This document shows positions 1 through 7,187 of a stretch of 64,000 nt of DNA, in pieces. The stretch is from a virus, in IMG/VR virus record IMGVR_UViG_3300020171_000001, positions 62,001 through 126,000 of that record, one strand, 5' to 3'. The position numbers and the translations under genes were made by a program. The notes beneath the pieces are model-generated. The model made no database searches. It had not been told where the DNA came from and saw only the letters and a list, made by a program, of their open reading frames with translations. Numbering within the stretch: position 1 is the stretch's first letter; the number at the start of each line of letters is the position of its first letter.

Positions 1-455
1 CCTGAGTTGTACAGCGCCGCGGGACACCGGCGGCAGGCAGCCGGCGGGGCCGGCGCGGCGCATCGCTCCCGGCTGCGCATGAGCAGGTAGGCGCCCGCCC
101 GGAGGTTCTCGCCGAGCGGCCGGATCAACCGAACCAGGTGGGGTAGGCAGTCAGGGACGTGGATCTGAGCCACGCCAACGTCGCAGCCACGGCGGCCCCG
201 GCCGCGGCGCCAACCCATGACGGACGGCCGCCAGCCCGACTCTGCCCCCGCCACGGCCACGAGGAGCCCGCCTGGGAGCCCGTGTGCGCGCTCGGCTGCC
301 AGGGCCAGGCGTACTACCCGGGCGCAGGTCTGGCGGGCGCAGCGGCGCGCTGGGTGCGCCAGGACCGCACTCACGAGCGCGGCCTCCGTCGGCGCTATTA
401 AGTGCGGCCGCGCGCTGGCCACGGCAGCCAAACTGCAGACCACGGACACTGCCAT
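1..455 (-). CDS. lytic transglycosylase/lysozyme-like protein, 3' end cut by window edge
   Basis: Read from ATG 455, the frame stays open to base 1, so the C-terminus lies outside the window. The first ~20 residues are hydrophobic with no early charge and could be an export signal. Residues 71-75 read AESGW, the usual context of the catalytic Glu of lysozyme-like (SLT) folds. GVAQIH follows at 94-99, and LYNSG near residue 150 matches the 'YN.G' closing motif of the same fold. The product would cleave peptidoglycan at lysis or on entry. It lies at the end of the lysis and membrane-protein block. No clear Shine-Dalgarno is seen at ATG 455; GTG 461 or TTG 500 are in frame and possible. Confidence 0.68.
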   Translation of the reverse strand, partial: MAVSVVCSLAAVASARPHLIAPTEAALVSAVLAHPARRCARQTCARVVRLALAAERAHGLPGGLLVAVAGAESGWRPSVMGWRRGRGRRGCDVGVAQIHVPDCLPHLVRLIRPLGENLRAGAYLLMRSRERCAAPAPPAACRRCPAALYNS

Positions 456-507
456 AATCACCGCCCACGGCGCCGCATCTGCGCACAGGCAGCGCTGCAA
501 CCCGCGT

Positions 508-861
508 CTAGTGCTCTTTGTTAGCACCCAGGACTCCGGCCGCCTGGCGGGCTGCCACGCGGTCCGCCAGCGCCCTCCGCGCAGTGCGGATGGCATCAAG
601 CGCCCGCTCATTCTCCTCACAAGCGAAAGGGCCCGTCTGGAACGCCGCCATGCGGTGTTCCTCGATGGCGAGCAGGGCGTCATCGAACACGCCAGGCGTG
701 GCGCCGGGGGCGCCGCGCGCCCCGTGCTGGAACTGCACCTTGCAGACATCATCGGGGCCACCGTACTGGATCGCGTACAGGTGGCAGGCATTGCCCGCCT
801 TGTGGTCTGGCTCGTCGATCGTTGATACGTTACATGGGGCGTAAACGGCGATGGATTCCAT
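508..861 (-). CDS. small conserved phage protein of unknown function
   Basis: The protein has 117 residues. ATG 861 is chosen because GGAG lies 6-7 bases upstream; an upstream ATG extension lacks such a site. The C-terminal half carries the pattern FQ.G, then GPFACEEN, then AL.AIR.AR.AL..R and a GVLG ending. I recall this pattern from many small phage proteins without a known role. It is probably helical and cytoplasmic. It overlaps the membrane-protein gene upstream by 32 bases. A link to the Acb2/Tad1 anti-defence hairpin was considered, but I could not match its motifs. Confidence 0.72.
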   Translation of the reverse strand: MESIAVYAPCNVSTIDEPDHKAGNACHLYAIQYGGPDDVCKVQFQHGARGAPGATPGVFDDALLAIEEHRMAAFQTGPFACEENERALDAIRTARRALADRVAARQAAGVLGANKEH

Positions 862-1087
862 GGGTTTCTCCTTTGCAGACTTTGTCTCTATAACAAACAA
901 CACTCTCCGCTGGCACGGCATATTGGGAGGCGCCCCGCCGTGCGGCATCACGCACCGGCTGGCAGTGCCCGGAGCCGGCGAGGGCCAGGAGCACGAGCGC
1001 CACCGCGCAGCCGGTGATCATCAGCATCACGCCGGCACGGGTGAGGCGGTACGACCACGGGGCGGGCGGGATATCGAGCGGGGTCAC
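830..1087 (-). CDS. small single-pass membrane protein
   Basis: The start is GTG 1087, which shares the GTGA overlap with the stop of the methyltransferase gene and so suggests translational coupling. The protein has 85 residues: a short proline-rich N-terminus, one hydrophobic segment at about residues 19-39, then a polar tail with three Cys. Small coupled membrane proteins in a lysis neighbourhood are often accessory holins or spanin parts. The Cys after the hydrophobic segment is preceded by SGH, not a proper lipobox. Function not assigned. Confidence 0.55.
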   Translation of the reverse strand: MTPLDIPPAPWSYRLTRAGVMLMITGCAVALVLLALAGSGHCQPVRDAARRGASQYAVPAESVVCYRDKVCKGETHGIHRRLRPM

Positions 1088-2229
1088 GGCAGCCGCCCTA
1101 TCTGTAGGCAATCCATCACCGCCCGGACGAACGTCGCCGCGAGCTCCGGGACGATCGCGTTGCCGTAGGCGCGCAGTTTGCCCACGCGGCCGGGAACCCC
1201 TGCAGCCAGCGGGAATGTTCTGCGTTGAGCTGGCCTGATTTTCCCGTCCCGGCAGAGCCACCAATCGGCGTCTGCCCATGTTCCGCCAGTAGCGCCTGGA
1301 GGGATAAACTCGTCAGGGACACGCCAAGCCTGGACCCGCGTTCCACTGCCGAGGTCTTGCGCGCAAGAAACTGCTCGGGCGTCCACCCCGCCTCCTGCGC
1401 CGCTGGGGTCGCCCGCCCCGTCAGTGGGGCTTGCTGGCTCAGCGGCACTCCCGTGTCCTGCGGTCTCGCGTCCGCCCCGCCCCGGCTGTGGTCCTGCGCC
1501 ATCGGACTGCACCAGCCCGCCAACTGAACCTGGACTGACAGGTCCTTCGCTGACGACTTGCCGCCCGTGTTCGGATTGCTCTCCTGCCGGGCTCTCCACG
1601 TCTCCGGTGTGTTCGCATTGTGCGAATCGAATACCGTCGGGGTGACCCACCCCGCCAGTCGCGAAACCTCGTTCAGCGGTCGGCTGTTTTTTCCGTGCTT
1701 GTTGCTCGCGGAGGACTTCCAGTCCCGCGCCGTGGCGCACGGCCACCCAGTAAAGCCGTTGCCGGATGTGCGGCGCACCGACGCCCGCAGCGCACAGATC
1801 GGCTCCCCCGACGGCATATCCCAGCGCTTCCAGGTCATCGCGTACAGCCGCGAGCCACGCCCGTCCAGCCGGGCTCGCAACCTGCTCTCCAACGACGACC
1901 AGAGGTCGGCACTCGCGGATGAGCCGGAGCCATTCGGGCCAAAGGTGCCGCTTGTCGGCGGCTCCCTTCCCGCGACCGGCGATGGAGAACGGTTGGCAGG
2001 GGCAGCTGCCGGTCCAAACGGGAAGGTCATCTGGCCATCCCGCAAGACGGAGAGCGAGCGGCCAGCCGCCGATGCCTGCGAAGAAGTGGGCGTGCCCGTC
2101 GGGGAGGTCGCTCGGCTGCACTTCGCGGATGTCTCGTTCATCGATTACCCCGACGGGCAGGTGGCCGGCGGCACACAGATTGCGGAGCCACTGCCCCGCG
2201 TAGCCGTCGAACTCGTTGTAGTAAGTCAC
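1084..2229 (-). CDS. C5-cytosine DNA methyltransferase
   Basis: GTG 2229 is chosen because it overlaps the upstream stop as GTGA; the protein is 381 residues. It should methylate cytosine C5 in DNA using S-adenosylmethionine. Visible motifs are motif I (HFFAGIGGW, about 48-56), motif IV with the catalytic Cys (SCPCQPFS, 75-82), motif VI EQV (115-117), motif VIII (GAPHIRQRLYW, 151-161) and motif X (YGNAIV, about 355-360). The stretch between VIII and X, where the target recognition domain lies, is low in complexity and rich in Gly and His. A likely role is protecting phage DNA from host restriction; no partner nuclease is seen. A second long frame overlaps the same DNA. Confidence 0.9.
   Translation of the reverse strand: MTYYNEFDGYAGQWLRNLCAAGHLPVGVIDERDIREVQPSDLPDGHAHFFAGIGGWPLALRLAGWPDDLPVWTGSCPCQPFSIAGRGKGAADKRHLWPEWLRLIRECRPLVVVGEQVASPAGRAWLAAVRDDLEALGYAVGGADLCAAGVGAPHIRQRLYWVAVRHGAGLEVLREQQARKKQPTAERGFATGGVGHPDGIRFAQCEHTGDVESPAGEQSEHGRQVVSEGPVSPGSVGGLVQSDGAGPQPGRGGRETAGHGSAAEPASPTDGAGDPSGAGGGVDARAVSCAQDLGSGTRVQAWRVPDEFIPPGATGGTWADADWWLCRDGKIRPAQRRTFPLAAGVPGRVGKLRAYGNAIVPELAATFVRAVMDCLQIGRLP
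1116..2141 (-). CDS. overprinted ORF inside the cytosine methyltransferase gene
   Basis: This 341-residue frame runs wholly inside the methyltransferase gene on the same strand. It does not look like random antisense. It repeats LAGW four times (as LAGWVTP and LAGWCSP, among others), has WKRWDMPSG, RASVRRTSG and AQDHSRGG, and ends with SRWLQGFPAAW followed by a Ser/Arg tail. I recall the same landmarks (TP..RDWK, LAGW.TP, HSRWLMGFPPEW) in many phage proteins labelled methyltransferase. SRWLQGFP also resembles the motif just before the GNA motif of C5 methyltransferases. Either both frames are translated, or one is the relic of a frameshifted allele. No good ribosome site is visible at its start. 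Confidence 0.4.
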   Translation of the reverse strand: MNETSAKCSRATSPTGTPTSSQASAAGRSLSVLRDGQMTFPFGPAAAPANRSPSPVAGREPPTSGTFGPNGSGSSASADLWSSLESRLRARLDGRGSRLYAMTWKRWDMPSGEPICALRASVRRTSGNGFTGWPCATARDWKSSASNKHGKNSRPLNEVSRLAGWVTPTVFDSHNANTPETWRARQESNPNTGGKSSAKDLSVQVQLAGWCSPMAQDHSRGGADARPQDTGVPLSQQAPLTGRATPAAQEAGWTPEQFLARKTSAVERGSRLGVSLTSLSLQALLAEHGQTPIGGSAGTGKSGQLNAEHSRWLQGFPAAWANCAPTATRSSRSSRRRSSGR

Positions 2230-2354
2230 GGCAGCCGCCCGCGCAGATACGCGCCGGCGAGGAGCGCCGCGCCGGCCGAGACCACGATGGCGACGAACAG
2301 CATCGCGCCACCCGCCGTGCCGGCCGCCCGCGCGGCCCACCGGGCAGGGCTCAT
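2226..2354 (-). CDS. very small membrane protein
   Basis: A 42-residue frame from ATG 2354 to TGA 2226-2228. It overlaps the upstream gene as ATGA and the downstream methyltransferase as GTGA, which is strong evidence that it is real. A positively charged start (SPARWAARAAG) precedes a hydrophobic stretch (about residues 16-37), and the end is R.RLP. It is a single-span membrane peptide in the lysis region and could be a small holin or an accessory of one. Function not assigned. Confidence 0.5.
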   Translation of the reverse strand: MSPARWAARAAGTAGGAMLFVAIVVSAGAALLAGAYLRGRLP

Positions 2355-2629
2355 TCCGCAGCCTCGCCCGCCAGCTCGCGCAGCACGTCGAGCACCCGGC
2401 CGTGCGTCTCAACGTCGAGCACCAGTACCAGCGCGCTCGAGTCGTCCAGGCCCGGCACCGACACCGCAGCGCCCGCGCCCACAAGCCGCGTGGGGCAGTG
2501 CTCCAGTTGGTCTAGCGCCCACTGGGCGCGGACGCACACGGGCCGCGCCTCGAGGGTCTGCCGCAGATAGCGAGCCAGGTCCAGCGCGTCCTGGTAGGCG
2601 TCCTCAAGCGCGCCGCGTGGGTCGCTCAC
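2351..2629 (-). CDS. hypothetical protein, 92 aa
   Basis: An acidic, soluble-looking protein of 92 residues, overlapped by 4 bases at both ends (ATGA) by its neighbours. It has no recognised motif. The C-terminal part (LVLVLDVETHGRVLDVLRELAGEAAE) looks like strand-turn-helix. The overlaps place it in one translational unit with the membrane proteins either side. Confidence 0.6.
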   Translation of the reverse strand: MSDPRGALEDAYQDALDLARYLRQTLEARPVCVRAQWALDQLEHCPTRLVGAGAAVSVPGLDDSSALVLVLDVETHGRVLDVLRELAGEAAE

Positions 2630-2847
2630 CGCCGGCTCGCCGGGGGCGGCGAGTCGTCCAGGATATCGGCCACCGCCGCGTGGGTCGCGGCGACCTGGCC
2701 CGCCCGCGCGGCGACCTGCGCCGTGAGGTCAGCGGTCAACGCGGTCACGTCCACCGGGTGTCCGGCGGCGCGAGCCATCTCGATGATGTCGGAGACCAGC
2801 CCGGCGGCTACCTGCACCGCCGTTACGAGGATGCTTGCCCAGTGCAT
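2626..2847 (-). CDS. hypothetical protein, 73 aa, helical
   Basis: A 73-residue Ala/Val-rich protein that starts MHWASILVTAVQVAAG and is helical throughout, with an amphipathic AQVAARAGQVAATHAAV segment. It overlaps the next gene by ATGA and lies 3 bases after the holin-like gene. The N-terminus could associate with the membrane. Function not assigned. Confidence 0.6.
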   Translation of the reverse strand: MHWASILVTAVQVAAGLVSDIIEMARAAGHPVDVTALTADLTAQVAARAGQVAATHAAVADILDDSPPPASRR

Positions 2848-2850
2848 GCG

Positions 2851-3438
2851 TCACCTCCCCAGAGGCGGGGGCAGGGTGAGCCCCCACTGTTTCGCCAGCG
2901 CCAGCCCGTGCTCGTATGCCGCCAGCGCGACCGAAAGATACCCCGCCGCTGCCGGCGAGTCAACAGCCGCAAGAGGGATGCCTACCAATAACGCCCGGTC
3001 CACGGTGTCCAGCGCGTTGCGGTAGCCGTCGAGCGCCCGCAAGCACTTCGCGGCGCCGGGGCACTGCGCGAGCGGCACGCTCTGGCCGGGGACGGCGCAC
3101 TTGCTCGCCTCGGCCTTGCATGCGAGGTCGAGCACCGGGTAGCCGCGCGTCCACGCGATAGAGCTGCCCTGCGCCGTGATGCTCATGCGCTGGAGCGTGC
3201 TCGTACCGCAGCCCGTTGCTCCGACGGAGAGCAGGCCGACGAGGGCCACGGTCCACAATAGGCCCTGCGTCGTGATGGCCCGCAAGAACACGAACACAGC
3301 CGTGGACGTGATGCCGACGATGGTGGTCTTCGACGCGCCGTTGACCCATGCCTCCATGACGGTCAACAGCAACGTGGCGACGGCGGCCCAGAGGGTGCGT
3401 GAGCGATACCAGGGTTTCGAGGTTGCAGCCGGTTCCAT
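2851..3438 (-). CDS. holin-like protein with a lipoprotein-like C-terminal part
   Basis: The protein has 195 residues. The N-terminus (KPWYRSRTLWAAVATLLLTV..., about 8-60) matches the layout of small phage holins: 'KPWY.SRT.W', two membrane spans, then a T..G loop. A third hydrophobic segment follows directly and ends GATGCGTST (about 73-81), which looks like a lipobox. After it comes an Ala/Cys-containing helical domain. One continuous frame therefore seems to join a holin and a lipoprotein (spanin-like) module. An internal start could also make the second part separately. Its role would be membrane permeabilisation at lysis. The start has GGAGG upstream. Confidence 0.6.
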   Translation of the reverse strand: MEPAATSKPWYRSRTLWAAVATLLLTVMEAWVNGASKTTIVGITSTAVFVFLRAITTQGLLWTVALVGLLSVGATGCGTSTLQRMSITAQGSSIAWTRGYPVLDLACKAEASKCAVPGQSVPLAQCPGAAKCLRALDGYRNALDTVDRALLVGIPLAAVDSPAAAGYLSVALAAYEHGLALAKQWGLTLPPPLGR

Positions 3439-3451
3439 GAGAGTGCCTCCC

Positions 3452-3748
3452 TTACAGCTTGTTGCGCAGGTCGATTGCCTGCAGCGTTACCACGCCGATA
3501 ATGCGCCTGGCGATGGCCGCCCACGCTATCGCGGCCTGGGCTTTGTTCTTCGCCAGTGCGCACTCGCCGCTCACGATGGGCAGCGCGTCCCGCGCTCGCA
3601 GTGCCCCCGTGTCCACGAGCGCCACGCACAGCGGCGACCCGCTATTGCGGGCCATGCCGCGCGCGGCCATGAGCAAGTCTTTGGGGAGCGTGCCGCCGAG
3701 CGCGTCCACCAGCACACAGGAGTCGTCACCGCAGAACCGCTTGCTCAT
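3452..3748 (-). CDS. hypothetical protein, 98 aa
   Basis: The protein has 98 residues, ends just upstream of the holin-like gene and overlaps the gene before it by ATGA. It starts MSKRFCGDDSCVLVDALGG and has a mostly helical Ala-rich second half. No family was recognised. Its position implies a role in lysis or late virion maturation, but nothing in the sequence proves this. Confidence 0.55.
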   Translation of the reverse strand: MSKRFCGDDSCVLVDALGGTLPKDLLMAARGMARNSGSPLCVALVDTGALRARDALPIVSGECALAKNKAQAAIAWAAIARRIIGVVTLQAIDLRNKL

Positions 3749-4029
3749 TTTCGCCTCGTCCCCCCGGGCAGAATTTGGCTTGTGCTCATGCGGGCGGCGT
3801 CGCGGGCCATCCCCGCCGCGCGGCCCGGCGAGGCGCCCGCCGTTCGGATGCGTTCGATCCCTTCAACGATGGCGGCGCCCGTCGTGTATCCCAGGGCGAT
3901 AAGCGCCTGCACATCGGTGATTTTCTCGGCCACGGCATAGGCCATGGCGCGCACGACCTGCGACTCGGAGACCACGCCGACGTCTATCAGCGCGGCGAGA
4001 AGCCCCGCTGGGATCGCGCTACCGCTCAT
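3745..4029 (-). CDS. hypothetical protein, 94 aa
   Basis: The protein has 94 residues, overlapped at both ends (11 bases with the upstream membrane protein, ATGA with the next). It is helical with a basic C-terminus (ILPGGTRRK). No motif was recognised. It belongs to the same translationally coupled set as the holin-like gene. Confidence 0.55.
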   Translation of the reverse strand: MSGSAIPAGLLAALIDVGVVSESQVVRAMAYAVAEKITDVQALIALGYTTGAAIVEGIERIRTAGASPGRAAGMARDAARMSTSQILPGGTRRK

Positions 4030-4225
4030 CGTCCACCCGCCGCTCGACGCGCCGAAGCGTTTCCGCCACTTCGATCTGGGATTTGATGCTGGCGGTGGAC
4101 AGTTCCATGAGGGCCTTCGTCAAGTCCTTGATGGTCGCGAGCGCTTGCAGATACAGGTAGAGGAGCACGGCACCCAGAACGTAGCCGCCGCCGAGCTTGA
4201 GCAGTGAGAGCGTGAGCGTTTCCAA
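4019..4225 (-). CDS. small membrane protein with cytoplasmic coiled tail
   Basis: The protein has 68 residues. One hydrophobic segment (about 5-27, LLKLGGGYVLGAVLLYLYLQAL) is followed by a charged amphipathic helix ending RRVERRVDDER. This single span plus coiled tail is like small phage holins or holin accessories. It is the first of the coupled small genes after the fibre proteins. Confidence 0.6.
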   Translation of the reverse strand: METLTLSLLKLGGGYVLGAVLLYLYLQALATIKDLTKALMELSTASIKSQIEVAETLRRVERRVDDER

Positions 4226-4250
4226 TGGGCGTGCCTATCCTGTCTCCGCG

Positions 4251-4997
4251 CTACAGTGCGATCACGCGCGCCTTGTTGAACGTGCCGACGCACCCGAGAT
4301 TCGCGCCATAAGTGTAGCTCACGAGCGCGACGAGCCGGCCGCCTGGCGTGAACGTCACATCGCTTTCGACCAGCGTCCACGTCCAATCGGTCATGGCGGG
4401 CTCGGACCCCAGCGCGTTGGCGCTGCGTCCCCAATAGATCGCTGGCCACTTGCACATCAACGCGAGCCAGTAGTTGTCCTGCGCTACCGCGGTGAGTCCC
4501 ACCTCCGCGCCGGTGTTGTGCCCGCTGAGAACCTGGAGCGCGGCGGCGCCATTGCGCCTCAACTGCGCGTGGTAATACTCGCTGCGATCTGCCGCGTCGT
4601 AGACCGTGAGGCCGACGACTTTCTCGTTGCCGGCGGGGAGAGCGCAGTGAGCATATGCGATGAAATCGCCGTCGCTCGGAACAGGCAGAAAAGCGAACGG
4701 CGCGTTGTAGTTCGCGCTGGGCTTGTGCCAGTCGTAGGTCGCGCCAGGGATGGCCGTGACCACATACCCGCCCGCCGAGTCGGCGAACGTCCCCGGGCCG
4801 GGGCCGGGCGTCTCCGTCCAGTCGGAGATGTGCGCAGACACCAACTCGTCTGTGTAGCCCGTCAGCAACCGCGTCCCGTCGTAGACGAGCTTGCCGCGCT
4901 TGGGGCGGTACTTGGCGGAGATTTCAGCGCCCGTGGGTTGGACCGCCGCCCCGATCAGCGTTTGGTTTGCCGCGGTCAGTGTGTATTCGATAGGCAT
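4251..4997 (-). CDS. structural/receptor-binding-like protein
   Basis: The protein has 248 residues. GGAGGG lies 7 bases before ATG 4997. The sequence is rich in Gly, Thr, Tyr and Trp with alternating beta-strand pattern, and its second half (YYHAQLRRNG, VAQDNYWLALMCKW, WTLVESDVTF) resembles a concanavalin-like/LamG jelly-roll. It sits after a fibre-like gene. A tail-tip or fibre adhesin is the most likely role; there is no direct motif proof. Confidence 0.55.
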   Translation of the reverse strand: MPIEYTLTAANQTLIGAAVQPTGAEISAKYRPKRGKLVYDGTRLLTGYTDELVSAHISDWTETPGPGPGTFADSAGGYVVTAIPGATYDWHKPSANYNAPFAFLPVPSDGDFIAYAHCALPAGNEKVVGLTVYDAADRSEYYHAQLRRNGAAALQVLSGHNTGAEVGLTAVAQDNYWLALMCKWPAIYWGRSANALGSEPAMTDWTWTLVESDVTFTPGGRLVALVSYTYGANLGCVGTFNKARVIAL

Positions 4998-5000
4998 GGG

Positions 5001-5234
5001 CTAGCCCTCCAGGTCCAGGTGAGAGATCGTGCCGTCGGCGCCGCGCTGGCCCCACTTCCCCGCGTCGGCGTCGTATGCCACGCCAGCGCCAACGCCTGTC
5101 ACGAGGCGCAGCTTGGCGATTTCGAGTTGCGCCTCTTGCAGTGCGATGGCGGCTTGGTTCTCGAGGTCGCGTGCGTGCGTGAGCTTGTCCATCACGCCGG
5201 CGGCCTCCTTCTCGGTGGGGTGTCGCGGCTTCAC
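5001..5234 (-). CDS. hypothetical protein, 77 aa
   Basis: A short protein whose first 45 residues form a charged helix (KLTHARDLENQAAIALQEAQLEIAKL) and whose C-terminus (AYDADAGKWGQRGADGTISHLDLEG) is extended and Gly-rich. It overlaps the preceding gene by ATGA and ends 3 bases before the adhesin-like gene. It may be a fibre chaperone or small baseplate part. Confidence 0.55.
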   Translation of the reverse strand: MKPRHPTEKEAAGVMDKLTHARDLENQAAIALQEAQLEIAKLRLVTGVGAGVAYDADAGKWGQRGADGTISHLDLEG

Positions 5235-5485
5235 GGCTTCACCGCCTTGTCTACCCGCGGCAGGCCGGCGGTCAGATCGCCAACGGCCGAGAGCACAGAG
5301 GCGTGGAGCACGGCGTTGCGCACCCGCGTGAACGCCGTGCCATCGAGCTGTACGAGGATCTCCTCGGGCACGGGGCCGTCGGTGTCCAGTGCGAGGCGCA
5401 TCTCGCCGCTGCGCAGGTCCACCGTTACCGCGACGATATCAGCCGTAGTAATGTTCCCATCTATGGCTTTGCGAATTTTGCCCAT
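5231..5485 (-). CDS. hypothetical protein, 84 aa
   Basis: An 84-residue protein with alternating strand pattern (ADIVAVTVDLRSGEMRLALD) and a C-terminal helix. It lies 10 bases after the fibre-like gene and overlaps the next gene by ATGA, so all are probably made from one message. No family was recognised. Confidence 0.55.
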   Translation of the reverse strand: MGKIRKAIDGNITTADIVAVTVDLRSGEMRLALDTDGPVPEEILVQLDGTAFTRVRNAVLHASVLSAVGDLTAGLPRVDKAVKP

Positions 5486-5495
5486 GGCTCAATCC

Positions 5496-6743
5496 TTAGG
5501 TTGCGCTGATAGCCGCGCCGAGCGGGATGCGGAGCAGTGCCACTCCAGTGTCCACGTACAGGCACGGCAGCCCACCGTTGCCGTTCGAGCAATAGCCAAT
5601 GCGCCCGGCAAGGGCCGGCGTCGGCGCCGCTGCCACCGAAACGGATGGGATCATCATGCCCTTGGTGAACACCGCCCAGAGCATCGTGCGGGCGTCGGCG
5701 TTGTTGACCCAACTTGCCTCGGCAACGATGAAGTTGTCGTCGATGCTGGCGAGGTTCGCGTCGTAGGTCAGCGCGACGGCGCGCTGGTAGGCGACGTTCG
5801 ACCGGCCCGCGTTGACGATCTCAATGACCTCGTTGGTGGAGGTCTTCATCGTGGTGGCGGTGGACAGCCCGGTAGCGTTGTTCACCCGCGCCAGGGTCAT
5901 CTGCCCACTGACGTAGACCGCTGGGACGTACAGTCCGCCGGCCAGGAGCGACATCACCGTGGCGAACGCGCCAGCGCCGGTCTGGTACTCCCAGACGAGG
6001 TCCACCGCCCCCGTCGCATTCTGCCGGGCCAGGCCGTAGCAGCGCCACGCGCAGCCGACCGACGAGCCCGAGCCGGTGGCCCACGCCCGCCCACGCCAGG
6101 CCAAGCCGGGGGTATACTGGTCCACGCCGACTGTGGCAGGCTCGGTGTTGTCGAGCGAGATGTGCGTGGCCGGCGTCTCGCCGGTGGCCCATGCGCGCTG
6201 GGAATTGACCCAGGCGCCACCTGTGTAGATAGGAACGTCGCCGGCAGCTGGAGACGCCGTTGGCGGGCGCACGGCCCCGGCTGCATCTGCCCCGATGTCC
6301 CCGGGGGACAGGGCCTGCCCGCCGCCCGTGGAATAGACAGCCTTGGCAGGGGCATTGCTCGCGGGAAGCTGCTTCGAGGCGTCCAGGGGGGCGTAGCCGT
6401 TGGCGCTGTCCTTGTTGGCCGTCTGCTCGAAGTCGGCTGCGGCGCGTGTCACGATGTCGCCCGCCCCCGTGTGCTCCGCGCCGTTGATCGCGTGCGACTT
6501 CGGGTCGCGCTTGTCGGTGGGCGCATCGGCGCCGATGGCCGAACGCCCGTCGGCTGCGCTGGCAGCCGTGACGAGCGCGCGGCCCACCACGGTCTGCCCG
6601 TGAGCCGCGATGGACCCGTTGTGGCTACTGATACTTGCAGAGGCCTCTGCCTCGGACGACAGGAGTTCGCCGATCTGGGCCTCGAGTTCGACTTGGCTCG
6701 CGGCCGCGGGCGCCGAACCAGATCCGTAGTAGGTGTAGGACAT
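5496..6743 (-). CDS. tail fibre-like protein
   Basis: The protein has 415 residues; GGAG precedes ATG 6743. After a short N-terminus comes an Ala/Ser-rich helical stretch (about 16-60). Fibre-shaft landmarks follow (GRALVTAASAADGRSAIGA; HAINGAEHTGAG; then a run of GDIGA/GGAW type repeats). The long Gly/Thr/Asn-rich C-terminal domain ends LLRIPLGAAISAT. This layout is common in phage side fibres and collar proteins. It is separated by ~17 kb from the main baseplate cluster. It would mediate host contact. Confidence 0.7.
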   Translation of the reverse strand: MSYTYYGSGSAPAAASQVELEAQIGELLSSEAEASASISSHNGSIAAHGQTVVGRALVTAASAADGRSAIGADAPTDKRDPKSHAINGAEHTGAGDIVTRAAADFEQTANKDSANGYAPLDASKQLPASNAPAKAVYSTGGGQALSPGDIGADAAGAVRPPTASPAAGDVPIYTGGAWVNSQRAWATGETPATHISLDNTEPATVGVDQYTPGLAWRGRAWATGSGSSVGCAWRCYGLARQNATGAVDLVWEYQTGAGAFATVMSLLAGGLYVPAVYVSGQMTLARVNNATGLSTATTMKTSTNEVIEIVNAGRSNVAYQRAVALTYDANLASIDDNFIVAEASWVNNADARTMLWAVFTKGMMIPSVSVAAAPTPALAGRIGYCSNGNGGLPCLYVDTGVALLRIPLGAAISAT

Positions 6744-6752
6744 GCTGTTCTC

Positions 6753-7138
6753 CTAGACCCGGATGGCGATTAGCACGGTGAGCGAACCGATCCCTGCAGC
6801 CGGGGTGTAGACCACGCGGAGATACGAAGCCGCAGTGGCCACATCATCAGCGATGTGGCCGAAAATGCTGCCAGCCGCGACGGCCTGGCTTCCCTTGGTC
6901 TCCCAGTGCGAACCGTCCAGGGAGAACCGTCCAGGGAGACCTCCCAGGTGACATCCCCCTGGTGCGTCGGGACGGCGGGCGGGTCAGGGGCGACGGCCAC
7001 GGAGAAAAACTGGAAGCAGAGGCGGCGAACTGGCTGACCGGCTTCATCTGGGTTTCCCAGGATAACCGTCGGGGACGTGATGATACCGGACATGTCGCCG
7101 GAGTCGACGAGTGTTCTTTGGCCAGGCGTGGGGGGCAT
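6753..7138 (-). pseudogene. small beta structural protein, frameshifted by 14-bp duplication
   Basis: From ATG 7138 (AAGGAG just upstream) the frame reads normally to GDVTWEVSLDGS, then meets a perfect 14-bp tandem duplication and shifts. As it stands, translation ends at 6770 with an unrelated basic tail. Removing one copy restores a 123-residue protein that continues HWETKGSQAVAAGSIFG... and ends SLTVLIAIRV at the stop 6753-6755, just before the fibre gene. 'WEVSLDG..W' proteins of this size are common next to phage fibres. Either the gene is broken (or switchable), or the duplication is a sequence-assembly error. Confidence 0.75.
6911..6938. repeat. 14-bp perfect tandem duplication (AACCGTCCAGGGAG x2)
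   Basis: Two adjacent identical 14-base units lie at 6911-6924 and 6925-6938. Because 14 is not a multiple of three, the extra copy shifts the frame of the gene that contains it. Confidence 0.95.
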
Positions 7139-7187
7139 CTTGGGGCTCCTTCCCTGATATCAGTTCCCAAGATACCACAGAGGAGAA

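Noticed and set aside
508-861. Possible Acb2/Tad1-type anti-defence protein
   Set aside because: The small size and phage context fit, but I could not match the known motif order; it is left as an unknown conserved protein.
4197-6773. 858-codon open frame on the plus strand
   Set aside because: It lies antisense to a coherent set of minus-strand genes with ribosome sites and overlaps; Arg/Gly/Val-rich composition is typical of a shadow frame in GC-rich DNA.
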